Source: Schoenoplectus triqueter (taxonomy: Eukaryota; Streptophyta; Magnoliopsida; Poales; Cyperaceae). Taken from it: a stretch of 37,645 bases of DNA. Where the stretch lies: the NCBI GenBank assembly GCA_964058805.1, contig CAXKVV010001242.1:1-37645 (forward strand). The letters run 5' to 3'. Both the position numbers and the translations under genes were made by a program. The notes beneath the pieces are model-generated. The model had not been told where the DNA came from and searched no databases. It saw nothing but the letters and a program-made list of their open reading frames with translations. Below, one piece after another: positions 21,822-32,515 of the stretch; positions within the stretch are counted from its first letter, which is position 1; the number at the start of each line of letters is the position of its first letter.

Positions 21822-22514
21822 CTAAAAGGAAAAGGAAAGAGAAGCAAACAGCATTGACAAAATCTCAGGATGCACTTCCTTTACAAGGTCCGGTCGATTC
21901 TTTCTTGAAAGGTCACTGCACCTAAGGCCTAATCGCACCATCTTCATAGCTTCCTCAAGTGGCCACTCTCCGGCCGAAGCATCCACAAATATTTCCCCCT
22001 TTTGGAGAGCATCCTCCACCAACATCCTCAAGCCCACCGGTTGTCTCCCAGTAACTAACTCCAGCAATACAATACCAAAAGAGAACACATCAAACTGAGC
22101 AGTCATTTCACCCGTGTTAAAGTATTCTGGCTCCATGTATGGACGTGTTCCCATTGGGCGTTCAGTGTAGTAGTGTGCTGTGGTTCTCGAGTCACTTTTT
22201 TCGAGATGGCGGCATATACCAAAGTCAGTGAGCTTGCCCTTGTAATCTGAATCCAGGAGGATGTTGGCTGGCTTCAGATCACGGTGCACTATACCGTGGG
22301 GCTTGGCCGAATGGAGAACAATGAGAGCTGAGCAAATATCGAAGGCTATGCGGATTCTTATTTTCCATGTGAGAACATTGGATCGCTGCTTGTTTCTCAA
22401 GATATCATATAGGCTGCCATTTGGCACCAACTCGTAGATGAGAGCCTGTTCCTCCTCACATGCCCCTAACAGCATCACAACATTTGGGTGCCTAACACTG
22501 CTTAAGATTTGTAC
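21822..22514 (-). other. Exon 9: kinase C-lobe, ends without U-box
   Basis: Begins '[19 protein letters not shown]' and continues the kinase to '[16 protein letters not shown]', the usual end of the kinase in PUB32/33 proteins. It then closes with '[16 protein letters not shown]' and TAG at 21822. Active-site motifs [13 protein letters not shown] and LTDFGICR are intact. Many U-box kinases have HGD here; this one has the HRD of RD kinases. The expected U-box ('PPSYFICPI...' type) does not follow. Confidence 0.85.
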
Positions 22515-25500
22515 CTGCAAATATAATCTTCATCGTCAGTATGCATGCATATCTAGTATGTTGTCAAATTTTAACCAAGCATTGTAATATCAGTTGGACA
22601 ATAGTAATGAAAAGCTGGTGGAGAGAGAGAATGTGTAATATTATTTGTCTAAAGTGTTTAAAGCATGCAATTGACATAAAAAATAATTGAGATGTTACGC
22701 ATATTAAGATATGTAATAGCATAAATAATATTTTAGAATTTTTTATAGAATTTTATATAAGATGTTTTAAATGCACCCATTAATATAAATAGGGATAATA
22801 TTCAAGAAGAATATATCAAGTTAGAAAAGATAAAAATAATAATTGTGTGTGTGATATTTGTAATTAAATTGAAGTTTAGTAGATAATAGTTTTTGAGTTC
22901 TTTGAAATATCATCTTGTCCTCAAGTCATGTTATTCGAGTTGTGTTCTAAAAGATTGAGTACATAGTGATTATATTAAAAATTATATATTGGTATCAGAG
23001 CTCATTGTTGGTTTCAGAGAAAGTTCACTCGGTCAATTGGTTTTATCGAAACTAATGAAAATAAATTATGAGAATTGAAACATCTAGATCAAAACTCTAA
23101 TGGGTGCATAAAATATATGAGAGATAATCGAAGAAGGCTATGTAAAGAGATTGATCTTACAGTATAAAGGATAACAAAGACTTAGATAAAGGTGGCTAAA
23201 GAGAAGAAAATGAATGACAATAATGTTCTCTATATGCTCTATCAGACAGTAAATGAACCAAACTTCAAAAAAAATACAATTGCAACAACAACAAAAGAGA
23301 TATGAGATGCACTCGAGAATGTGTACAAAAGTATGGACCGAGTAAAACAAATCAAACTTCAGAACTTGAGGGGTGAGCTCGAGATGGCGCACATGAAGAA
23401 TAAGAAGAGGGTATTTGACTACATCTCTCGAGTTCAGATGATTGCGATTCAACTCAGAAGGAATGATGAGAAATTAACAGAAAATTGAGTTGTCGAGAAG
23501 GTTCTGAGGTCGTTAACAGATGAATTTGAGGACATTGTCTGCGCAATCATCGAATCAAATGATTTTTCAACACTAAACATAGACGAGCTTGCGAGATTTT
23601 TGATGGCTCACGAGCAGAGAAGCAAAAAAAATAGGAGAATCTCGAAGAAGCATTGCAAGCAAAGACAAGTCTTAATAACAACAAGTCTAATCTCAAAACA
23701 AACTGATAGTTTTAAAGCTCGGTCTCGAGGTCTTTGATCTTGAGGTCCTTAGGCTTCACTTTGCTCTGATACCAATCTGTTATTTTCAGATCTTCTACGG
23801 AGTGTTCTCGAATATATCTCGAACACTTTAAACTTGAAATACTATCTCGAGGTCTTCACACAGGTGTTCACTCTCTATGACTCAAGAATAGGTGACGATA
23901 TTTAAAGAGGAAATAAGATACACTTCTCAATCTGGGAGAAGGGAGAGAGATTGCTCAGAAGCAGTTTTTCTTATAACTCAAAAGTTACAGATACATGGCA
24001 TTAAATACCTAGCCACACTTCTGTCACTTTCATTGCTGCTCCCATCAGCTATCTCTGACACATACGACAGATGTCAAAAATGACATGTTCATCATTAGAG
24101 CAAGGGCTTCTTTCCGAGCTCTCTGATGTGACTAAGCTGTCAGGCTCTGGTCCATCTCGAACTTGTTGCCTTTGGCTTTTGCTCGTCTTCAACTCTTCGA
24201 GCTCCTCTTCTCGAGCTTCCTTCTCAAGTTTTCTTCTCGAGCTGCTCTTCATGAGCTTCCTTCTCGAGCTCTCGGCGTGGGGCTTCTTCGAGGTTGTCAG
24301 GGTTCTCGAGCTCTTGGTCCTTAGGGATCGAAACTTGGAGTTTACTACTCCCAACGCAAACTTGGAAACAACACAAACTCAGATCTTGGAGAAAGGATAT
24401 TCTGGGAGAGACTTTAGTCAAGGCAGCCAAGGATGAGGCAGAGGTCGGGTGGTTATAGCAACAGACCCGACGTAGATTGCTACAATTACAAGAAGCACAG
24501 GTACTATGCTTGGATTACTGGGCTAAGATGATGGTAGAGGGTAAAGCAAACTACATCGAGGAAAATGTTGAGGATATGATGATGATGGTGCATAATTAGC
24601 CGAATTTGGAAAGTGATTCAATATAATATCTCGACACTAGCACGAGTAATCACTTATTGGGACACAAAAATCTATTTTTCGAGTTGGAGGAGATTGCTGG
24701 GATAGTTTCATTTGGTAATGCTTCGAAAGTGGAGGTGAAGGATAAAGTCAAGGTAAAACTTATCCATAAAAATGGAGGAATCAGAATGATAGAAGATATG
24801 TATTTTATTTCCGAGATGAAAAGCAATATTCTGAGTATTAGCCAACTGATGAAGAAAGGATACAAAATATTTCCGAATAGAAGATCTCTGAATTTGGAGG
24901 ACAAAATCGACATATTAGTGATAAGTGTCGAAATGACGTCGAATGAAATATTCAAGCTAATCTCAACACCATTCAAGAGAGATCCCTGAAATTAGGTCGG
25001 GAGAACAAGAATGAATTGTGTCATCTCAGATATGCAGGATTGAAGGAGACGGTGAAAAAGTAATCGATGATAGGGCTATCGAGCCTCGAGTTCGAGAAAT
25101 AGTTATGTGAAGGATGTGTTATCGACAAACATGCGAGGGATTCATTTAGGAAGATCAAGTTTTAAGCTAAGAAGCCTCTTGAGCTAATTCATAATGGCAT
25201 CTGTGGACCGATCACACCAGCGTTTTTTAGAAGACGAAAGTATTTCATCACTTTCATAGATGATTACTTGAGAAAGTATTGGATTTATTTTTTGAAAGAG
25301 AAGTTTGAAGCCTATGAGACTTCTAAGAAGTTCAAGGTTATGCTTGAAAAGAACATAGGGACATACATCAACTCTCTGAGATCGGATAGAAATGACGAGT
25401 ACCTCTCAAACAACTTGAAGATTTTTTGTGAGGAGCATGAAATCCGAAAGTTCTATACAACTCCATACACTCCGCATCAAAATGGAGTGGCTGAGAGAAA

Positions 25501-28500
25501 GAACATGACCATTCTCGATATGGTTTGTTCGATATTGATGATGAAGAACATGCCAAATGAGTTCTGGATAGAAGCTCTGTAATGAGCAGTATATGTGTAA
25601 AATCGATGTCCTCATCAAATACTCGAGAACAAGACATTCTAAGAGTATTGGACTAGACACAAGCCGAATGTAGTACATCTGAAAGTTTTCGAGAGTGTGG
25701 GACATGCACACATTCCAAATCAAAGTAGGACTAAGTTCGATGATAAGAACATGAAGTTAGTATTTATAGACTATGATGAGAGGTCAAAAGCCTAAAAACT
25801 GTACAATTTAATCGAAAAGAAGATGAATTCGAGTAGAGGTGTTTACATAAATAAGCAAACTGGATGAAATTGAAAGAACTAAGAAGAGTTTGAGATAAAA
25901 GTCAAGGAACAACTTACATCGGTCGTGATAATTCTGACCCCAAAAATGTGACCCCGGGATCAACTCGAAATGGTGAAACTATAGAGACAACCCAAAATGA
26001 TGAAGCCTCGAGTTTAAGGAACTCGAAAAATGAAGAAGAGAGTGAAGATGAAGAAGATGAGCCGAGACAACCTCGATTTTGAAGTTCAAATGATATTTAC
26101 ATCAGAACAGGTGAAGTATATTTGGTGTATTTATTGGCAAACACTGAGAACATAACATTCGAAGAAATATCTTGAGATGAGAAAAAGAAGAAGGCGATTG
26201 CCATCAAGAAAAATTAGACTTGAGAACTAGCCGAGTTTCCTAAAGGACACAAAGTGATTGGAGTAAAATGAGTATTCAAGAAGAAGATGAATCCACAAAG
26301 CGAGATTGAAAGATACAAAGTAAGATTAGTTGTGAAGGGTTATCGATAAAAGATCAGTATTGACTATGATGAGATGTTTGCGCCAGTAACTCGAATGAAA
26401 AGAATCAATTGTTGATCTCAATTGCAACTCAATCTGAATGACCGATCTATCAGATAAACGTGAAGTCGATATTTTTTAATGGAGTACTTGAGGAAGAGGT
26501 ATGTGTTGAACAACCTTTCGAATACAAGAAGTCGGAAAAGGAGCATAAGATGTTGAAACTAAATAAAATACTATATGGACTCAAGCATGCACAGAGAGCC
26601 TGGAATGTAAAAATTGATGAATACTTCAAGGAGAATGATTTTAAGCAATATCCGTACGAGCATACCATCTATATGAAATCGAGAAGAGGAGAAATATTAA
26701 TCGTGACATTGTATGTTGATGATCTGATCTTTATGAGAAAATGCCCAAGAATAGTGGAAGAATTCAAACGAGTCATGATGAAGGAATTCAAAATGACATA
26801 TCTCAGATTGATGATATATATATTTTGGGTCTCGAGGTGAAGCACTAAAAAGATATTTTTGTCTCACAAAAAATATATGCGAAGGGATTCTGAAAAAAAA
26901 TTCGGGATAGAGGATTACAATTCAATAGCGATACCGATGGAACTCGGTACAAAACTTTCGAGATATGATAAAAATGAGGAGATGAATGTAAATCTATATC
27001 AAAGTCTAATTGAGAGTTTGAGGTATTTAACTTGTACAAGACCAGATATAGCATTTATTATTGGCGTGGCAAGTCGGAACATGGAGAGCCTGATAATATC
27101 TCACTGGAAGACGGTAAAGAGGATTCTGAGATATGTGCAGGGCATAGTTGATATTAGGCTGCACTATTTGAAAACTAATAACTTTAAGTTTGCAGATTAT
27201 TCTGATAGGCATTAGTGTGGAGATATATATGATAAGAAGAACACTTCGGGATTCACATTATATGTTGGAGACATAGTCTTCACGTGACTCTCGAAAGAAG
27301 CAAGCAATTATCACACCGTCGATCTGTAAAGCCGAGTATGTTGCTGCATCATTATGTCTTTAATTTATTGTACGACTTGAAGCTACCAAAATTGGAGGCA
27401 ACCGAGATTCGAGTTGACAATAATTCGACAATCGAGTTGGCGAAGAATCCGATGCATTATGAGAGAAGCAAGCACATAGACGTGCAATATCATTTTATTC
27501 AAGAACACGTAAAGGAAAGAGAAGTTTGAGTTACTCACGTGCCGAGTAATGATCAAGTAATAGATATTTTCACATTGTCAAGGCCTTTAATTTGAGAATT
27601 ATAGATGAAAACTCAGAATGATAAATACTCACGACTTGAGATTAAAGGAGAATGTTGAAATACTAATATCGAAGTCTCAAGAAAATTGAGAAAAAAATAA
27701 TAGTATTTTGCAAGATATCGACTAAATCTGGAAAGATAGTGGAGAGGGGGAAAATATAATATTATTTGCCTAAAATGTTTAAGACATGCAATTGGTACAA
27801 AAAATAATTAACATGTTATGTCTAAAATATTAAAGCATGTAATAGCATAAGCAATATTTTAGAAATTTGCATAGGATTTGTGTAAGATAGCAAAGGAATA
27901 TTTTAGAAATTTATGTAGGATTTGTGTAAGGTGTATAAATGCACCGATTGTTATAAATAAGGTAGTATACAAGGAGAATGCATCAAGTCAGAAAAGAGAA
28001 AAATAAACAATTTTGTGTGCGCGATATTTGTAATTCAATTAAAGTTTAGTAGATAATAGTTTTTGAGTTTTTAAAAATATCCTCGTCCTCAAATGTTATT
28101 CGAGTTGTGTTCTAAATGATCGAGTGAGGACTTAGGGATTATATTAAAAACTATAAATCTAGATTAAGTGCATGCTGAGCAAAATTTCGTATGGAAATTA
28201 CCTCTTGATTGAACTCTTTATCCCCATGGTAGCTCTCAGATTTGCGTTTTTTAATAGCGACTGGTTTAAGCCCAATAAATGCCTTGTACACGCTACCATA
28301 CCCGCCTTCTCCAATCTTAAGTGAATCATTATAATTATTGGTAACTTTCCTGAGTTCTGCACTGGTGAACTCTGTAAAGTTAGCCTCCAGATTATTAGTG
28401 GAAGAAGCAAATCCTTCTATTAACGAGTGAAATTTCTCTACGTTTCTTACAGTGTCGTCCATTTCCTTTGTCAGCTCGTTGTTCTGAATTTTCAATTTCT

Positions 28501-31500
28501 CAATTTCATTCACCATTTCTTGTTGTGATTTTCGGTAGTTATTTAGCTCTGTCAGCTTACTTTTGACTAGTTCTTCTATTTCTGTCCACACTCTTGTTTC
28601 TACCTGGAGTGATTCCGCCATGCGTGTTACAATTTTGTCTCTTTCATTTTGCAGCTTGACATTATCTTTTTTCAACTCTTCAATTTCATTCAGCATTTCC
28701 TGTAGTGATTTTTGAAGTTCATTATACTCACTTCTCTTGAGTCCCAGTAGTTTCTCTTTTTCTCTCCCCAGCTCTGTTTCTTTCTCCAAGTCCCTTAAAA
28801 TTTTGGCTCTTTCATTTTGCAGCTCGGCATTCTGGTCTTTCAATCCCTCAATTTCATTGAGCATTTTCTCTCTTTCTCTCCCGAGTGCTGTTTCTTCCTT
28901 GGCTCTTTCATGTTGCAGATCGGCATTCTGGTTTTTCAATCCCTCAATTTCATCGAGCATTTCCTGTGGTAGTTTTTGGAGATCATGTAGTTTTCCTCTG
29001 GTTACTAGAAGGGTGCAGAGGCATTGTTGTCGTTGAGCTGTCTCACAACCTTTCAATGGAAACTTCTGCACGAGCATAAAGAAGTTAAGCAGTTTGCCAG
29101 ATATAGGGAATTCGCTACAGTGGAAGGAAATGATAGCTAGCATATTGTAATAGATGCCCCCAAAAGAACTAAAGACTAGCAAACTACATACCGTATCCTT
29201 AATGAATGGCACACTGGTATCATGGTTGACATTAGTGAGGAGAACCTGACCGCCTTCGTTAATTGCATAAAAGCCTCCGCTGCTTTTCGCTTTTGTTGTG
29301 AGAATCATGTAATGATTGCTTATATGATAACTAAAAATAGAAGCAGCTGTCTCCAAGTCGTGCATCGATACTAGACCTCGCTTTGTTATCACATAGATCA
29401 AACCATACTTCTCTGAAATCTGAACCCAGAAAATGGACTTTCAATGCATGTTACCAGGGTGGTGTTCTTTTCATTGTTCTTTTTTCTTTACCTTTTTATT
29501 TTCGCACAAGCTAGGCAATAGCGGACTTGTCAAAACAGCCACTGAAACTAAAAGATTTTAAATTTTGCAAGTTAACCCATTTCAATGAAAATTTTGACAT
29601 TAATTCGGACAAAACTTGCAAACTTGGTGTACCTATGTGATTTGGCCTAACAGATAATTAATGTTCAAACTAATAGAAAACAGAAGTTAAATTTGAGAAC
29701 AAGAATAATTTCGTGATAGAATTACTAAACCTGCAGCGCCAAAGGGAAGCCTGGCCAGTAGCCAATCCTAAAGTCAGCTTGCTTCTTTCCAAAACCAGGT
29801 TTTCCTGTTGGTGGATAAATAAATAAATAAATTATGAAATTGAGGCTAGCAGAAAATATGCTAATCTTACTGAAATTGTAAAATGTATTAGAGATGATGA
29901 GCAACACATTACCAGGCTGGGCGCCAAGTTCAATTACATTCAACTGGAATATATATTTTTCTTTTTCATAGCTGACAGACCCTGTGGCAAAACAGATCAG
30001 AGTTGATGGAGCATCATTTTCTTCAACCTGAATTACAAAACACAGTTGCAAACTCAGCAATCAATTTCAGTTTACAAGGGAAGAAATAATTAGAAAAGTT
30101 GTGAGGAGGTTGTAATTTGTTAACTTTGAAAGTTGTGAAAGCGGCTACAAGTGCATCGCTTTCCTGGCTATGTTGTTGCTCAACAGAGAAGAGCTGCATC
30201 TTTCCCTATAATTAATCAAAAAGATGAGTCAATATTTGTCTAAGTAATTACCATGTGCAGATTATAATTTCAATGGTCAAAAAATGAAGATTCAACTATG
30301 ATACTGGTAAGATTCTCTGTAGGTTCTGACGTTCTGTGATACTAGTATCTCTGTCCTAACAGATCAAACAAAAGGAACACTTACATCAAAAGCACCCAGT
30401 GTCAAAGTCACACAGTGTCAGGGTAGGACTCAGTCCTATACTGACTATGGAAAAATGGTTATTTTAACAAAATAATATCCCATCCTAATGGAATTTATGT
30501 TACCTTTTTTAATGCTGGATTGAAATAAAAAATATATACATTTATTAAAATACCAAAATAACATTAATTCCAATCTAATGGAATTTGGATATCATTTTGC
30601 CTTACGCTAAAGAGAGGATCGCGCCAGGTACCAATAAGAGCAAGCCATTTTTCAGAAGGGTCACACTGATAACCAATTATATCGCTTGTTGCCAGATTAG
30701 CGCTCCTATCAAACATCTTTACTGGTTCCGATGAATCTATTTTCAGATATACATTAAATTAAAGCATCAGTCACATTTTTGCCCTTATATTGCTCCCTCG
30801 AACAATGACTATAGAGCAGAAACACCATATTGCATGCTATTAGAAAATTTGGATTAGAAGACTTAGTTTTAGATATATTTCATACCTGACCCACAATTAA
30901 TTTCTGATACGCATAAAAGCTGCTTCTCGATCGACATAAAACCAAAATTCAAAGGTTTAAATACTGGATTCACAGTGTTGAAATATTTTTCAGATCGGAT
31001 AAAGGATAACAGTGCTATTGCACATGTAATCGGATCATACACTAGCTATGTGAATATCTGACTTTATTTTTCTAAGTTGTAAAGTAAAAACTGTTCAACA
31101 AACTATGACAAAAATTAGAAATAATAAGTTATATTGATATCCAAATGGTTGATATAATCATGATAACCAACTAAATATTTCTCAACAACCAAAAATTATA
31201 ATTCTTTATGCTTTGATTGTGTTTAAAATTTAATGAATTTGAGTGTCATTTGATACTCTATCAAAATTTCTTAGACTGCATTTGTTTGAGAGAGACACAT
31301 TAATGATAGAGTTATCACCACATTTATCGCTCTCATATTCCACAAGCAAACATAACCTTACCTTAGAGGTTTGAACCCTCAATCTTATAAAAAGACTCAA
31401 GCTTTTGGACCTATAGGCAACTCGCGGTGCTTAAATATTATATGATATTTGATACGGTCTAAAATTAATTTAATGAGTTTTGATTAAAAATGTCAAATGA

Positions 31501-32014
31501 CTTTCAAATTGTATGATATTTATAAACACAATCGTCAAAATATCAAAAAACCAATATCATCATAGCATTCATCCTCCCCAAATGCTATAGCAGCACTACA
31601 GCGAACACTGTATATGCTATTTAATTAAACCTTTTAAACAAATGTTGCCTGGCTTGCAAATATCAATAACCCATTTTCAACTACTACAATTGAATCGATT
31701 GGCAACTAACCTTCCGTTGACCAGTGATAAACAGTTGTTTTTGTAACCAAGCCCAACAAATTCGGTGTGATCCATTTCCAAAACACAACCTATACACGAA
31801 AAAAAAAGAATAGAAAAAATATTAAAAAAAAGGGGCCAATAAAAACCTCAATTTGAGATAATTAAAAAAATATTGGTTACACAAACTAAATAATGTATAT
31901 GACCTTCTCAGCCATATTGTAAGACTTCATTGTGATCTTCTCTTGAACATTAAATATTTGCAGTAGATCCTGTGTTGTTCCATTTATCCCAGTCCCAGCT
32001 GCACATTTTCCCAT
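21822..32014 (-). CDS. Chimeric clathrin-propeller / coiled-coil / protein kinase
   Basis: Nine exons join in frame to 791 residues: 32014-31904, 31789-31711, 30736-30606, 30205-30125, 30027-29913, 29804-29731, 29419-29192, 29065-28202, 22514-21822. All introns are GT-AG and phases match (0,1,0,0,1,0,0,0). Residues 1-299 are clathrin heavy-chain N-terminal propeller ('[20 protein letters not shown]', '[12 protein letters not shown]', '[11 protein letters not shown]', '[19 protein letters not shown]', '[10 protein letters not shown]'). Residues about 300-480 are coiled coil with repeated '[20 protein letters not shown]'. Residues 503-791 are a kinase: G-loop GEGGYGSV 525-532, Lys545, HRD 638-640, DFG 658-660, closest to U-box kinases of the PUB32/33 type. 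About 85 N-terminal propeller residues and the C-terminal U-box are missing. The ATG at 32014 is the first in frame after a TAA. No stop or frameshift inside. Function unknown; membrane-coat recruitment of a kinase is only inference. Confidence 0.8.
22557..22985 (+). repeat. 5' LTR of intronic Copia
   Basis: Matches 27653-28156 from about 22611 onward and begins with TGTTG like the 3' LTR. The first 50 bases have diverged or were replaced. Confidence 0.7.
23040..27600 (+). pseudogene. Copia gag-pol, decayed
   Basis: Domains in Copia order. Gag (UBN2 type) at about 23170-23640 ('[20 protein letters not shown]', '[17 protein letters not shown]'). Zinc-knuckle region near 24470. Protease remnant '[10 protein letters not shown]' near 24640 (the usual catalytic D-T/S-G has lost its Gly). 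Integrase 25190-25582 ('YFITFIDDY', '[16 protein letters not shown]'). Reverse transcriptase about 26310-26840, with the YVDD catalytic motif intact ('[10 protein letters not shown]'). RNase H 27000-27580 ('[14 protein letters not shown]', '[15 protein letters not shown]'). Interrupted by many stops and frame changes and by the nested insert at 23705-24379. Not functional. Confidence 0.85.
23705..24379 (-). mobile_element. Nested reverse-oriented LTR + primer-site fragment
   Basis: Interrupts the Copia gag and is flanked by CAAACT on both sides (23699-23704 and 24374-24379). On the minus strand it begins TGTTGTTTCC, runs about 595 bases to ...AAAATAACA, and continues into GATTGGTATCAGAGC, a Copia-type primer-binding site. 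About 60 further bases follow and then it stops. It therefore resembles one LTR plus the leader, without body or second LTR. Overlapping ORFs here are a charged, repetitive LTR translation ([12 protein letters not shown]) and are not called as genes. Confidence 0.65.
27653..28156 (+). repeat. 3' LTR of intronic Copia
   Basis: Starts TGTTGAAATACTAATAT directly after the AAAGGAGAA polypurine tract. It contains an internal short duplication (GAATATTTTAGAAATTT region, 27856-27940) not present in the left LTR. Confidence 0.75.
28202..29065 (-). other. Exon 8: clathrin linker, coiled coil and kinase N-lobe in one exon
   Basis: A single 288-codon exon. The first 26 codons are clathrin-like (ending TRGKL). 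The next roughly 180 residues are heptad-rich, with three or four imperfect copies of a unit 'EMLxEIEGLKxQNAxLQxER' typical of the linker coiled coil of U-box kinases. The last 59 codons open the kinase ('[20 protein letters not shown]', [13 protein letters not shown], ending ...EFNQE). The exon ends after the alpha-C Glu codon. Confidence 0.85.
29066..32014 (-). other. Clathrin heavy-chain propeller exons (1-7) of the chimera
   Basis: Seven small exons keep most conserved blocks of the plant clathrin heavy-chain terminal domain, in order. They include '[15 protein letters not shown]' at the site that, in mammalian clathrin, binds clathrin-box peptides between blades 1 and 2, and '[19 protein letters not shown]' near the end. 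After 'VPFIKDT' about 60 residues of the normal linker are absent. Similarity resumes at the start of exon 8 ('KFPLKG' to '[10 protein letters not shown]'), then stops. The trimerising leg of clathrin is entirely missing. Confidence 0.85.
30737..31710 (-). other. Longest propeller intron of the chimera
   Basis: 974-base intron, AT-rich. No transposon with clear ends is seen, though a phrase near 31350-31430 (ACCTTAGAGGTTTGAACCCT) resembles common dispersed plant repeats. Confidence 0.4.
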
Positions 32015-32039
32015 TATTTTCAGAGTTATTTTGTTGTAT

Positions 32040-32515
32040 AATTCTTTCTCTATTCTTTATTGAGTGCTCTCTCTGCTACTCACATCCCTCCCCCCTCACC
32101 CGTCGCTCACCGAGGTCTCTCAGTCTCAGACTCACACCCCCTTCCCTCTTTCTCACTTCATGGAAGGTCACCACCACTGCCTCCCTTCGCCTCTCCCTCC
32201 CTTTACACCCACCGCCACCGCCACCGCCACCGCCCAAAAAACTGGCTCAAAAATCGAATTCCCACAAAACTACAGATAACAAAAAACTGCAGCAAGTTCT
32301 CAGATTTGTTTTTATCAGCACAAAGGGGATAAAAATCAAGAGCAAGAGCAAAGCGTCTGTTCTTATCAAAATATCAGCAAACCCCCAGTCCCAATACCAG
32401 CAACACACTCAAGCTCAAATAGAGCTGATACCAGTCAAAAAGGGAGAACAAAGACCAAGGGCATCTGTCCACATTTGGGCTAGCAAAAAAATTCGTAGCT
32501 CACTCCTGATTTGTT
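32040..32515 (+). other. CT-rich and (CCACCG)n sequence upstream of the chimera
   Basis: Pyrimidine-rich tract followed by CACCGCCACCGCCACCG at about 32209-32233. It translates to low-complexity Pro/Ser/Leu in all frames. It resembles a 5' leader on the plus strand, but no downstream coding exon is recognised. It lies just upstream of the chimera start, so may be part of its promoter. Confidence 0.35.

Larger units (their letters stand above)
22551..28162 (+). mobile_element. Copia retrotransposon antisense in the last intron of the chimera
   Basis: LTRs at about 22557-22985 and 27653-28156 share long blocks (GTTTAGTAGATAATAGTTTT, TTATTCGAGTTGTGTTCTAA, GTAATAGCATAA). They are followed on the left by the initiator-tRNA primer site TGGTATCAGAGC at 22990 and preceded on the right by the purine tract AAAGGAGAA. 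ATCTAG flanks both sides (22551-22556, 28157-28162) and is a candidate target duplication. The LTRs differ at many positions and the first 50 bases of the left one do not match, so the insertion is old. Its removal leaves an intron of about 81 nt, a normal plant size. Confidence 0.85.

Noticed and set aside
23138..23452. 104-codon minus-strand hydrophobic ORF
   Set aside because: Antisense of Copia gag, which is recognisable on the plus strand.
24049..24436. Charged Glu/Lys/Arg-rich ORFs on both strands
   Set aside because: Fall in the nested LTR with CTCGAG-rich repeats; repetitive composition and no domain.
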